Source: Alitta virens (Eukaryota; Annelida; Polychaeta; Phyllodocida; Nereididae). Taken from it: DNA of 64,000 bases. The notes beneath the pieces were generated by a model, which was not told the DNA's origin, did not search any database, and was given only the letters and a program-made list of their open reading frames with translations. Shown in pieces: positions 21,160 to 32,367 of the stretch (position 1 is the stretch's first letter; every line of letters starts with the position of its first letter). The stretch spans positions 2,942,001 through 3,006,000 of the forward strand of contig OW028577.1 in the NCBI GenBank assembly GCA_932294295.1. The letters run 5' to 3'. The position numbers were made by a program, and so were the translations under genes.

Positions 21160-24100
21160 TTGTAACATTCATCAATATTATTGAGCCAATAGTGGGTGTT
21201 CCGCGGTCCTGTAAACATCTATATCAAAAGGGTGTGCAGCAACCTGGTGCATTTGCCATTGACTTGGATGGGCCAGGACCAAAGTCTGTTGTTCATGTAA
21301 ACTGCAGCTTCACTGGAGAACTGGATAAATATGTTGTACACCATAACCTTGAGGAAGGTCAGTAATGTGAATTTTAGATATTCTATTTTATTGCATTTAC
21401 AGTCAAATGCTTCATAATGACAATATTTATTTCAATGGCTCAGTTGTCTAAGAAATTAGAGGCTGTCTTGTTTTGTCTGGATTATCATATAGTAAGTTAA
21501 GTTGACACTTTTCATGCAATTAAAAGTCATTTTTAGAACCGATAATTATATATGCCTAAACCTGATGTTCATTGCAACCACAAAACCGATTCCAGGCTTT
21601 CACATAATCTAAAAGAGCGTTTCAATGCTAAAATACTACCCTGAATGACCTATGCTCTGTTTATTCATTCTGGCATTCTTTGACACGATAAGGTATCAGT
21701 AATTGTTACCACCCACAATGATACCAAAGTACACTTGAGTACACCTTTATCAAACATTATTATTGAGGGTCATTTGGTTGCATTTCTAGCTGTTCTTATA
21801 TTTCTGTACATTTATTTTAAATATCATAAACAACAATTGTGCAAAAAATGTTAAAATGTCAATTTCACCTAATTTTTAAAGTCATATGCATGGTAGTCTT
21901 CAGACGTGTACTGGTAAACCAGGAATTTACATAACTAATGATGACACTGCTTATGATTTATAATATTTGCTATTCTTCAGCCCATTCGGCCAGTATTGTG
22001 TGAATGTTAAACTGACATGGCTGACACCCAGCCAACTTCAGGCCATTTGCCTATGTTTACCACTGAGGCACTATGCCCCTCCTCTGCGTGTGTGTTTGTG
22101 TGTGTGTCATCTTTGTGATATTTCTCTTTTATATCCAGAGAGATACTGCAAAGGTGCTCGTGATTTATCGCAGCGAGAAGACATCACTTATTCTGACAAG
22201 ACGTATGACCAAGTCAGGGACATCACAACTTCTGCCCAGACATGCTCCTATGTGTATAACTTAAGATGCACACGAGTAGACTTGAAAGTCAATGCCTGGA
22301 TCAGCTACTCTGATGTCCAGAGAAGATTTTACTACACAACAGGATCCCTTAGACGTATAATCTAATAGAGTATTTTCACTGAACAACCCTGAATTCAGCA
22401 GGACATAAGTCTTTTCTCTCCTCTTCTTACTCATTTTGCTTTTCAGACACTGTAGGTAATAACTAACTGATTCCAATAAATTTTTAATTTCTCAGAAAAA
22501 TAACAAACTTCAACTAAATGACAAAGTGTCAAATATACATTTAAATGCACTCAAGATACTTCTGCTAGGATGCACTTTGCTTCAGCCAATCACAGCCAAA
22601 GGCGGGAATTTTTTCAGCCAATAGAATTGCAGTATTCTGTTTTAGCCACCTGGTGGAAATACAGAGAACCTTCCGTGAAAATCCACTATTGACAATTAAA
22701 AACCTTGCTGAACCTTCTAGTTGTAAGATGCATACTGTTGTTCTATTACTAAGTTTGAATATTAAAACGACCAGAACAGATATTGGTATGCCCAAATATT
22801 TAAAATGCTGAGTGCTCCTGCAAATATGAAGTAACTGACAAAATTTATGTCAAGTTGAAATAATATATAAAGACAGCACGTTATCATAGACTTCAGCATT
22901 ATGTTGCAGTAGTAAACTAATAAGTAGGAGGCAATTGTAAATAGTTTATGAGGTAATCAGCCAGGAACATGCATCAAATTTCCTTGCACAATGGCAATTG
23001 CCAAACACCAAAAGTCTGGCTGAATCTAATATATAAGGAAATGCTATGCATTGGGTGCAGCATGACTTGATCTCTCACTCTCACTAATTGATAGTGTATT
23101 GGAAAAGCCAGTCAGCCCATGTCTTGCACAAATGATTGACACCTTAATTGACATTGGATAATGCTAACTAACTCCCTATATACTGATCACTAACCATTAA
23201 AATTATTAATGTTAAGAGCGGGGGAGGAGGGTTATTGTAATCAGAGTGAATTGTTTGAGGACTGATCAGGACAGGCAGATGCCAAACACTCTAAGACGGC
23301 ATTCACACAGTCACGGATGGGCATGGCGAGTGAGCGCAGATGAAAAACAAAAAAGTTTACTCTTGCGTATCCTTGTTCATACAATCAACGCTGAGCGTTA
23401 TACGTATACTCATGCTAATCGGTAGAATGCTTGTGGTCCTACTTGATCATCCGTGACCATCGGTGGAGAGGGTAGAATTTTTTTTTAATGTTTAATTGTT
23501 TACATTATTTACAGGAATTGCTCGGGATTCACTCGGCGAACATTCTACTTATGTTCCAAGTACATTCTACGTACGTTTTATGTACGTTTTATGTACATTC
23601 AGTGTACATTCGTGGCAATCTGTTAGAAAACTCGTTAAAACAATTTATATGTAATTAACAGAGCCACGAGTGAGCAAGTATAGACATTTTTGACATCTGT
23701 GGTCACTCATCCGTGTTAGTGTGAGCTAGGATTAAGCAGTCAAAATGACTTCCTGCAAACTCTCGGATAATCTGTTGAGACTTTGACCAGATTGTGGTTT
23801 ATAGCACTTTAAATATCTAATATTTCATGCATCAAATTTTAATCATATTTATATAATTCAGGTCAAACTTGTAATTTCTACACATCCTTAACTAATGTGA
23901 CTGGGACAAATACAGAGCATGACAAATTTCCTGTGAAAGCATTACTCCTTGGAGATACTACTCACTCATATGAAGAACTATACATCAGCTTGGAGCCACT
24001 TATCTGTGATGGAGGTGAATTTCATCTATCCTACTATACCAATTGAATATATTGATGTTTCTGTCAGATTTGATAATAGAAAGCAAGGACAATGAATATA

Positions 24101-24900
24101 ATCTAAAAAACTGTTTTTCATAGATATTGAGACACTCTTGATTGATTGTATTTATAGGTTTACCATCTGATTCATAAGAAGTTTGACATTTCAACACAAT
24201 TTGAAGTAAACCTAGACAACAAATAATCTGGCTAATAACGTATTTAAAAGTAATCTCGGCTTTCAATAATTTTTAAAATGAAAGTTTTGGACCAATGTAG
24301 GATTATAATGCACAGCTATGCCTGAAATCTTAGGGTTATAGCTGTAGTACTTGAATGACAATGGTACCCTACTGATTTTTATTTTACAAACAGAAAATTT
24401 CGCTGATATTTAAATTGGCGGGAGGAGTGTTCTATTTAAAAAATCATTTGTATCAGATGATTTAACTTCTGTAATCTTGAACGGCAGGGTCAGATGACCT
24501 TGAGTCTTCAAGAACAGCAGAAGGAGATCAGTTAATTCAAGGGTGTCTTTAATTTTAATAGTACCTATGATCGCTTTATATTTTTGCAAGTACACAATCA
24601 TTTTATATCCTATTGATTTATTTTCCTGCAGTGCAAAGCACTTCCTGGGACCCAAAGTTCCAGCAAGAATTTGTGAATATGTACAAGACGGACACCCGGC
24701 TGGCCAACCCCCGAAAAACCTTCACAGAAAACCGATGTTCTGTCATCGATTGCTCAACAGCGTGTGTGGAGTCTGGATGCGCATCATTCAGTTTCCGCAA
24801 AAGTCCCTGTACATGTGAACTCAGTTATGTGTGTGACAGCACTTCTTCAGTGTACAAAGAGGTGGCAGCACCTGGATTTCTTTTGTATAAGGCGTGTTAA
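21160..24900 (+). CDS. Secreted-type protein with CNTNAP-like fibrinogen-related start and Cys-rich PAN-like end, four 3' exons
   Basis: Exons 21160-21357, 22139-22354, 23862-24014 and 24632-24900 (stop TAA) each have AG acceptors and GT donors and join in phase 1 throughout. Exon 1 has PRSCKHLYQKG, GAFAIDLDGPG and VHVNCSFTGELD, like the fibrinogen-related module of contactin-associated proteins. Exon 2 has TYDQVRDITTSAQTC, YNLRCTR and NAWISYSDVQ, matching the second half of that module. Exon 3 has a conserved LLLGDTTHSYEE and LEPLICDG. Exon 4 ends in a cysteine cluster (RCSVIDCSTAC, GCASFSFR, CTCEL) like PAN/apple domains. All exons are open. The 5' part and signal peptide are not found, and may lie left of the gypsy insertion or outside the window. 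Function unknown; an extracellular recognition or adhesion role is inference. Its paralogue is at 54219-59191. Confidence 0.72.
21358..22138 (+). other. Intron 1 of the 21-25 kb gene
   Basis: Donor GTCAGT, acceptor ATATCCAG. AT-rich with a short (GT)n run near 22087-22107; nothing else seen. Confidence 0.6.
22620..22691. repeat. 72-bp exact repeat, second copy at 35580-35651
   Basis: Identical over 72 bp from AATAGAATTGCAGTATTCTG to AATCCACTATTG. Both copies lie in non-coding DNA of the two host genes. Confidence 0.9.
23295..23732. mobile_element. Harbinger-type MITE with TAA duplication
   Basis: Sits in intron 2. The ends read GACGGCATTCACACAGTCAC and, reversed, ATCCTAGCTCACACTAACAC, sharing TCACAC and ACGGATG words. 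TAA flanks it at 23292-23294 and 23733-23735. It has an inner cluster of TACGTACG/TTTTATGTAC words and no transposase. PIF/Harbinger elements duplicate TWA, hence the assignment. Confidence 0.6.
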
Positions 24901-26081
24901 ATATTTATGACTGGGCTCCTTGGTCATGCTTGGAAAAATGAATTTTTATACCTGGGCCTAGGCCTTTATCAAGTATATAATTATCATACTATGTTCTATG
25001 GCAGTACAGGTATCTTAAAGCGAATGAACACTCTGAATTTTGACAATATATAGGTCAACACAGTAACAGTGTAGGCAGGGCGATGCATTCATATAATTTA
25101 AAAGGCTGCTGCTTTTCTAATATTGGTCCGATTTTCGTCAAATAAAGACGGAATTGTTCAGGAAAATGTGTAGAATTTATATTTATACAATAGATAAATA
25201 ATTTTGTAAACGTGTGAGTAAAGAATAGAGTAAACAAGGCACAAACAATGGTCTCAATGAGGCAGTAGCCATCATACTGTATTGAAGTGTTCACATTGTA
25301 GGCCTAGTGCTGCTGGCATTCTGCACACAACACCAGGTATCTATTCTTTTTTTGAAAAAAAAAATTCTAGAAGAACTGAGAGCAGCAAGAGCAATTGTGA
25401 ACGCACAATCAATGACTTTTCATAACGTGCACTGGAACACATTTACATTGTACCTTGAATCTAATAACTTCTTTCAGTACGAAATAAATGCTTAATGATA
25501 ATATCAATGTCTTGAAAAATCTGTGTAAGAGAATAATTCAAAAGAATAAACGTCATTACAAAGAATCCATTCGAGATAGGTTAGTATCTCTAATTGTACA
25601 TAGAACTTTGTAGTAGTAATAAGAATCCAGTAGACTACTGGAAGCTCTGGAAATCTCTAACACCATGTACGGTCTATAACAGTCTATTAACATTAAATTA
25701 TATTTAGGGGCTTGATTGGAAACCACTCCAGCATGGTCAACTGTGACATCACTAGGACACTTTGCCAAGTGGCTGACTGCACTTCATTGCAATCCACAGT
25801 AATGAATAATGTTCTCAAGACTCAAAGTGAAGTTATCTGCCCACGTATAAATTATGTGTAGTGTGTATGAAGGGTCAGGCACTATGTTTATGTATATAAT
25901 TAGGTGACAATTCAGTGGCTACTGGCTGGCACAAATGTCTGAAATTATTATGAAGGCACTGTAGAGGTGTCATTGAATCTTGTGGAATCTTGGCCATGTA
26001 TAACAGAAAGACAGGGTCTATACAATGTTCTTGTCAGTTTTGTAATGCAACGTAGGGAATGATATATACTTGTGTTAATCC
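24901..26081. other. Gene-poor stretch with one dispersed repeat
   Basis: The segment at about 25085-25150 reversed (TTATTTGACGAAAAT, AGCAGCAGCCTTTTAAA) matches the units at 46925-47240. The rest is AT-rich with no recognised gene. AATAAAG at 25141-25147 could serve as a poly(A) signal for the upstream gene. Confidence 0.45.
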
Positions 26082-26500
26082 CAATAATAAGAAACAAGGA
26101 GTCAATCATAGGATTGGAAATGTGCCATTTATTGGCTATGAGACAAACAGGCTTACACATGATGAATCATAAACATGAATTAAACACACATGAGGTAGTG
26201 TTAGTGTTTAATGCCTCATCAGCACCTGAGTGGGCTATGTAGAGGCTCTCTAAGGTAAGATTGATCATCCATAGTTGGTAGTAGAAACCAGAAGCATGCA
26301 AAAAATCAATAAGTGTCTGCGTTGGATAGCTGGAGCAGCTTGTGCAATGCGCACTGTCCTGTTTTAGCCACTGGGGATAGAGGACTTCACCCCAAGTGTT
26401 TCCACCCTCGCCGCGTGGAGGCCCAGGACCTTCGAGGGCTACTAACACACACATAAAAAACAGGCTCTTGTGGGCGTCCATTCCACCATGAGCCTTTCTT
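26082..26500 (-). repeat. Split repeat B2 with internal insertion
   Basis: 26082-26189 matches 26987-27097. The match resumes at about 26447 (ACAAAAAACAGGCT-like) after an unrelated 26190-26446 block. That block contains GGAGGCCCAGGACCTTCGAG, similar to 2540-2560. Confidence 0.7.
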
Positions 26501-26859
26501 AGGTTATAAACAAAATCTTAAGACTATAACAATAAAAAACTCTTACTATAATGAAAAACACCAGGTGGCTCTTACTGTTGTAACACAAATGTTATAAACA
26601 TAAAACGTTAGATTATAAAACACAAAACTGGGTCACTCATACTGGTAGTTGAATAAACCAACTGGTAAGTTACAAACCAAGTTAGTCTTGTACTTAATAT
26701 AAAAAATCTTAGTGCTAAAGGAATATAATAACGTACTCACATAGATAAGCACTGAAAATCAAGTACAAGCATTGTAATAAGACATTTGATGTAAAGTAAA
26801 ATGAGGAACTACAGATTCTGAATTATGAGAAAGGGGATGGGCGGGCAGGGAAAATGATA

Positions 26860-26989
26860 AAGCGAATAATGTAGGCTATGGAGCCCTTGAATTTAAAGTG
26901 GGTAATAAGAGGATTAAAAGAGAGGCGCACAGAAGCGGAAGAGAGGTTATTATTGATTAACTAAATTTAATAATTTAATTATATTTAAT
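26860..26989 (-). repeat. Split repeat A2
   Basis: Matches 31655-31806 with one indel of about 30 bp. The similarity ends exactly at ATATTTA, where B1 starts. Confidence 0.7.
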
Positions 26990-27140
26990 CCCAATGAATA
27001 AGAGACTAGGAGTCAATCATAGGATTGGAAATGTGCCATTTATTGGCTATGAGACAAACATGCTTACACATGATGAATCATAAACATGAATTAAACACAC
27101 ACAAAAAACAGGCTATTGTGGGTCTCCAAACATGCATGCA
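26987..27140 (-). repeat. Split repeat B1
   Basis: Matches B2 through ATGTGCCATTTATTGGCTAT and CATGATGAATCATAAACATG. It abuts A2. Confidence 0.7.
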
Positions 27141-27221
27141 TAACATTCCCAATATAAAACCCACACCACCCCCTTACATGAACAAATCAAAGATCAATTA
27201 GTCATAGAGCTCGTTGTGTAA

Positions 27222-28140
27222 TCATATTAAAAGATTTGCATGCGAGTGTGAGGTGTGATAGAGGATATGTGCCCTGGTTGGTCGTACATACATCTTGTAT
27301 GCCTCCGATTTAATGATTGACTCTGGGAGTTGCAATGCGGCTGCATCCGTGGCTACTCGAGCGCAGAGTGAATGCGGTGAAATCCTATCTGCCGGCATGC
27401 CTGCTCGTTGAAACATAAATTTCATCCACCTTGTGAGAGTCTTATGTGTCAGCAAGGTGCCATCCCTGAAGATGAACAAAGGGGCATGAAGAGGCACCCT
27501 TCTAATACGCAAGTATTTCTGCATGCTACAAAGAGCACAGACTTCAGCCCCAGAACAGCCTACTGTTACTGAGAAACCTTTAAGAGAAGTTTTAGAGGAT
27601 GGGACCTGGAGAACCATAAATGGAATATCGGAATGACAGAATGAGATAGAAGAGGGATTGATAGGAGTGGAGACAGTGGGATTGAAACAATATTCAGATG
27701 CTCTCAGGCAGGCAAAATATGCGAGAGTCATTGCTGAAAATGGCATGATTGTATAATCACTATACCATATATTGGCCAGCAGACGCACAAGCATCAAATA
27801 CGAAACTGGAGCCGTGCGCTCAACAGATTTCAGGGCCTACTTGACTCGGGACAGTATATATATCAGAAGGGGCTTCTCCCAAGGAGATTAGCCAAGCTCT
27901 TACTCCCGAGAGGTACACTCCAATCGTGGAGAGAGCAAGATGTGACGCAGTGAGATACGCGATGAACCTAAGAGCAGACAGCTAGGTGAACCAAAGTGGA
28001 TCAAGACTATATGGGGATGTATTTTGCAGCTCATCGTGAATTGAAGGCGAGACCCGAGCTGACTAATCCCAGGACTTGTAAAAAATACGGAACAACTGAG
28101 GGCCAGACAAGAGCCGGTATACAATGTCCCATTCGGGCTG
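27222..28140 (-). pseudogene. Tyrosine recombinase of the DIRS-like element
   Basis: Integrates element circles by DNA strand exchange. The open part (27222-27797) shows YFACLRASEY (first Arg), PSSKTSLKG, LTRWMKFMFQRAG and the box HSLCARVATDAAALQLPESI. Families normally read HSLRxGxAT, so the second catalytic Arg appears as Cys or is displaced. The final Tyr region reads YKMYVRP. The N-terminal core-binding part continues in broken frames to about 28140 (YLSGVRAWLISLGE). It belongs to the DIRS/Ngaro group because it follows RT and RNase H. Confidence 0.8.
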
Positions 28141-28919
28141 TAAACTCGTCTATTCGGCCTTGACTCAATAGGTCAGCCTCGACGTTATCCAACGTGGATA
28201 TATACACAACCGTAACTGATATGTTATATTTTTTGAATGTTAGACACCATTGTCTCTACAAATGATAAGAAAATACTATTTAGGTAAAAGGAAATATTAA
28301 TAAACTAAAATAATTGTATTCATTCATAGTATGAAGTCTGGTTGGGACACCTTGTCAGGCTGGACCATCTGTAGTCTTTAATCTTTTGAACTGTCTTGGT
28401 CAGTATGTGTCCCTTTGGACAGCCAAGAATTGAATGTGCACCACACAGGCCTCAGTGGGCCCTCTGGTGGAGAGATTAATAATTGCCCCCTAGCCGGAAT
28501 AACAAACAGTGCTTTAGTGTTAAATGTTTTTATTAACTTGGACCGCAACAAGTTTCTTTAAAATCATGTTTCTGTCAACCTTTTGTCTGGGGACCTACCC
28601 AGAGTCGGTCTTGCAGGTTCTGTACAAAAAATTGTCATTGATCAATAACCGTTTTCCAAATTTTCGGATTAATTGGAGTGTACAACTTATTCAATATGTA
28701 ACATACTGAGGAGTTGTCGATATGAAATATAACTATGAGACCAGCTAAATCGCGAGCCCATGTGACGAGAGCTTTAACTGCTGCATGTATCTCTCTCAAG
28801 TTTATCGAGTGAAGATCTAGCTCTCTACTCTCACCTGAGTGAATGGTGGCAAACCACTGACAGCCAAATACCGCACCAAAACCATGGCCACTCACGTCTG
28901 TGTACACATAGTGCACCAC
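28141..28919 (-). pseudogene. RNase H of the DIRS-like element, interrupted
   Basis: 28635-28919 reads YTDVSGHGFGAVFGCQW, LREIHAAVKAL and IDNSSVCYILNK, matching the DIRS RNase H. The C-terminal words LDNVEADLLSQG appear at 28141-28200. About 430 bp between (28205-28634) is foreign and includes a 29-bp copy of the RT segment 29244-29272. Confidence 0.75.
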
Positions 28920-29055
28920 GCCTGTGGACCGAACTTTTTTGTATATATAGAAACCATTATGAATGTTTATGCATTTTTCTCACCATGCTATATCATGGAC
29001 AACCTGACCTTGTGGTGCAATTGTTTTGGTCTCTTAGCTAGCCCTATCAAGCGAC

Positions 29056-29463
29056 CTAAAAATGCACGACCCTAGCTGCAAAAGCCAAATTACCTGTTAA
29101 ACTCTGAAGTTCCCTTTTTGTACCTGTGCGATTAGAGCGCCAGCTGACGAGGATCAATTTGATCTCGCTCCCACGCTCCACGGAGATGCTTAGTACAAAT
29201 TTTTCCGCATCCACTACAGTGCCCAAGAATTCTACTATTTTAGCTGGTTGGGACACCTTGTCAGGCTGGACCGTTAAGCCAGCTGCCTGGCATACCTTTA
29301 GCATCAAGTCTAGATTAGCTTTACATTCAGACGAAGTGGGAGCCACAACGAGAAAGTCATCAACTATCGGACTGTGTCCTCGCTCACCCCCTCATGCAGC
29401 ATAAACTCCCTGAGTGCACCTGCAGAACGCAAGCCAAAATTCAATACTCTGGAAATGGTGGCT
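29056..29463 (-). pseudogene. Reverse transcriptase of the DIRS-like element (C-terminal part)
   Basis: Readable words are NFGLRSAGALREFMLHEG, then DDFLVVAPTSSECKANL (active-site DD), VEFLGTVVDAEK and RELQSLTGNLAFAARVV, the palm and thumb of DIRS-type RTs. A stop falls just before DDFL at about 29361. The N-terminal RT is cut off by the SINE at 29466. Confidence 0.8.
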
Positions 29464-29465
29464 GG

Positions 29466-29616
29466 GTGATTAGGGCTTTACGTCCTGTATTTCTCCACTA
29501 GTTGGGCTAATTAGGACAGGCAGAGACCATGGCAATGAGACGAAGGATGAAACAGCCATCCAACTTAGGCTCGACCGAGAATCGAACCCGGGACCCAGCG
29601 GTTGGAAGCCCAGAGT
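29466..29616 (-). mobile_element. SINE inserted in the DIRS-like element
   Basis: Reverse copy: GATTAGGGCTTTACGTCCTG, full core, tRNA head up to AAGCCCAGAGTGC. The A-box end is truncated. No clear flanking duplication seen. Confidence 0.85.
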
Positions 29617-29814
29617 GCCCTTCTTTCTTGGTTTACAACTTCTGCCTGACGGTAAGGACTTATAAGAGGGTGTTCTCTGGGAAATCCCAGGTCCGCCAGC
29701 AATCCACAGTTCATTCAACAAATAACAGCATTATTGTTAATGGCAATGTTGAGTGCATAGTGCCAGCTTATGTAAGGTTTTGGCAGTAATTAAGAATTCA
29801 CTGCTAACATCTAC

Positions 29815-29895
29815 ATCTGCCTCCATGGTCTAGTGGTAATATTGTCAACTTCTGATTCTCACATACCAAGTTCAAGTATTGATAGTGACTCCCAA
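29815..29895 (+). mobile_element. tRNA-like SINE head of a second family (copy 1)
   Basis: TGGTCTAGTGGTAAT resembles an A box and AGTTCAAGTAT a B box, about 40 bp apart. The cloverleaf is imperfect, so it is not a functional tRNA. Confidence 0.5.
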
Positions 29896-30045
29896 TACTG
29901 TAACATTTTGAAACCTTCACATTCATGGAGACCAACATTAGTATAGTCACACGACAGTCCCGCTTCAGTCTCAATCAGTGCCACTTGAGTTTTGATAGGT
30001 TTGCAGTGCCTCCTAGTGATCTAAGCTATACAAATATTCTTGTAC

Positions 30046-30125
30046 ACATGTCTGCCTCTGTGGTCTTGTGGTAGTGTGCTCAGCTCTAGATCAAGACTTC
30101 CCTAGTTCAAGTCCCACCACAGGAC
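30046..30125 (+). mobile_element. tRNA-like SINE head of a second family (copy 2)
   Basis: CTGTGGTCTTGTGGTAGTGT and AGTTCAAGTCCCACC give A- and B-box-like words. It is 230 bp from copy 1 with the same spacing, suggesting a tandem or dimeric insertion. Confidence 0.5.
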
Positions 30126-30386
30126 ATTATATAAATTTTAATGCTGGATTATTCCTGATTTGCTAGCTCTGTAGTCCCAGTCTCCATTTAGTCACATAAT
30201 CACATTATAGTCTCTTAGTCACCTTATAGTCTCCTCGGGAAAAAGCACTATTGCGTGATCATGGCTAATGACCTCTGATACTGCGGAGCTAAATTAATGG
30301 CTAAAGGCCAATTAAGCAAGATCACTGTGTCCAGTGCTGCGCTGCATCCAATGCGTACTCCCTCACACAATTGTAAATAGAGTCAG

Positions 30387-31138
30387 CTAGGTCCTTTTTA
30401 TAGACCCGAGCATTGTCTGCCAGTAATCTCTGTCTAAAAATACAATTGAGCTAGGCTTTGAATTTTGAGCATTTAACACATGACCTGAGCCCATATTGTC
30501 CCCCACATCCGACACAGACATGCTTTCTCCTGCAGTTTGCCGCGGATTGACACTTGTTGTCTTTAAACTTAAAACAGGTCTCATTAGACAACTGCTGCTG
30601 CTGACCTTGACCCGCGCCGAGCTTCTTGTTTCTGGGGAGGTCGCTGACCTGCCCCGGGCTACGAAAGGGACAATCTGTGACTGAATGTTCCATTGAGGCA
30701 CATTTAGAACTCTTGCTAAAGTTACGGAGTGTGGCGGAGTCAAAGGTGATTACATAAAGTTCTTGGTTTAATCTTGAGAATAGAAAGGATTTGTGCATAC
30801 CGAGCGCCTGGCGATGGCGTGTGTTATATGGGATTATGAATGGTAGTTTAAATTTATAAAACATGGCTAATAAAAATGATCTGTAGTTAACCAATTCTTA
30901 ATACATTAAAGCCAAATTCACTACATAGAATTAATTCATATGTGCCCTAAGCTTCTAGCCACTTAAATGAAGTGCTTCTTTGGTACTTAAAGTGAACTAC
31001 TCCGTCTGTATCACCAAAACTCTTGAATTCATCACAATCTGCAATAGCGCTACTCAGTAGATCAACAAGATCAACAAACTCACCCCCTAAGGCGGCCTCT
31101 CTAGTAAGACTAATGACATGTTCCGTTCCAGGTATCAC
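30387..31138 (-). pseudogene. Gag-like ORF with zinc-knuckle cluster (DIRS-like element)
   Basis: The frame at 30451-30894 ends with FRSPGQVSDLPRNKK and a Cys/His cluster CFKFKDNKCQ, CRRKHVCVGCG and LRSCVKC, as seen in the ORF preceding RT in DIRS/Ngaro elements. A frame at 30947-31138 may be its upstream part. The link between frames is broken near 30.9 kb. No clear start codon. Confidence 0.6.
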
Positions 31139-31411
31139 AATATTATCCGTTGACAGTCTGAAGTAACCGGGCTAAGCCCAGCTGTGGTGCTCACGAGTGA
31201 GCAAGTTCGTATGCATGTTAGATGCAGAGTACATATCAGGGGGCGGGGGCTATGTCTCCCGCTATGACGTCCCGTATGGTACCACTTGTGCCGGGCGGAT
31301 CCCGTCTGTCGGTTGATTGTGGTCCAGGGTTGTGTGCTGATGGCTGATCAGCTGACTACGTTCCCAGTTGTCACATTTGAGGTTGTGATGAGGTCTCTGG
31401 GTGAAAGAGAT

Positions 31412-31549
31412 GAGAGACCCATCAGCGGGAACCCCCATACTACGCCCGTGACGATAAGGATCCTGCGGACATCTTGTGACGGTAAGGATCCTGTGGACAT
31501 CTTGGTTTGTCACGGGCGTAGTATGGGGGGTCCCGCTGATGGGTCTCTC
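31412..31549. repeat. 41-bp-arm perfect-type hairpin with repeated loop
   Basis: 31412-31452 (GAGAGACCCATCAGCGGG...) is the reverse complement of 31509-31549 with one mismatch. The 56-bp loop holds two copies of AAGGATCCTG(C/T)GGACATCTT. It is GC-richer than its surroundings. Confidence 0.85.
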
Positions 31550-31654
31550 ATCTTTTTTGTGAGTGGACCAATCGATCCTCGAGCTACCTGGCATAGGACC
31601 AGGTTTCCTGCTCTGGCTCAGGTCTGATTTATACTTTCTCAGCTTTCAAATAAT

Positions 31655-31806
31655 GAAGCAAATGATATAGGCTATGGAGCCCTTGAATTTATATTGGGTT
31701 ATAAAAGGATTAAAAGAAATGGAATTCTATTGGTTTAAATAAGGTCCGTGGGCGCGCGGAAGCGGAAGAGAGATTATTATTGATAAATTTAATTTAATAA
31801 TTAGAT
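31655..31806 (-). repeat. Split repeat A1, 5' terminus of the DIRS-like element
   Basis: Pairs with A2. The match ends at ATATTTA (31806), giving the element edge. Confidence 0.65.
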
Positions 31807-32367
31807 TATATTTATTCAAGATCTTATCAAGATGAATGCGTAGACAAATGAAGTTAGAATTGAACAGACAACATTTCAAATGACTGACCAAAATTTTTAG
31901 CATTCAATTCCTTTTCTTTTTAATAGTGATTACCTACCACCCAGAGCCTTGCTGGATGCACCGTTTCTCTGTAAAATAAATACACTTCACCTGGCATTTA
32001 ATTTTTCATGCCATTAAAAATACCGGTTAACATTGCATTGTACATAAATGGTAATGAGATCAAAACGAGGCACACCTTAACATCATTAGTATCAAGGGAA
32101 TGTGAACAGTCATGCAGCGTTATTAGTGTCCCAGTTTCATGATACATTTTATTGCACAGCTTCTTCAATTTTCGTTCAAAGTTCATTATGTACAAATAGT
32201 ATTTGTAGTTCGATTATGGAGTGAATTGAAACAACTCCGATTTCATTTTTTCTTAAAATGACTCTGAAGTCGCAAATCGGCGACGCTCTTCATTACGTTC
32301 CAATGCATAATTAGCTAAAATGTAAACAAAGCTAGTCGATATTTATAAGTTTAGTACAATTTAGACA
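31807..32367. other. Gene-poor stretch
   Basis: AT-rich, with no recognisable gene; ends at the SINE target copy 32353-32367. Confidence 0.5.

Larger units (their letters stand above)
26082..31806 (-). mobile_element. DIRS/Ngaro-like tyrosine-recombinase retrotransposon with split direct repeats
   Basis: On the minus strand the order is: A1 (31806-31655), zinc-finger gag-like ORF, RT, RNase H, tyrosine recombinase, B1 (27140-26987), A2 (26989-26860), B2 (from 26500 down to 26082). A1 and A2 share GGCTATGGAGCCCTTGAATT and CGGAAGAGAG; B1 and B2 share AGTCAATCATAGGATTGGAA. A1-ORFs-B1-A2-B2 is the split-repeat layout of Ngaro-type elements, and no target duplication is expected. Coding regions are decayed and interrupted by a SINE, tRNA-like segments and a 28.2-28.6 kb insert. 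B2 contains a 260-bp insertion. Confidence 0.75.

Noticed and set aside
31262..31627. Frames over the 31.4-31.5 kb hairpin
   Set aside because: Open on both strands because of the inverted repeat; no domain similarity seen.
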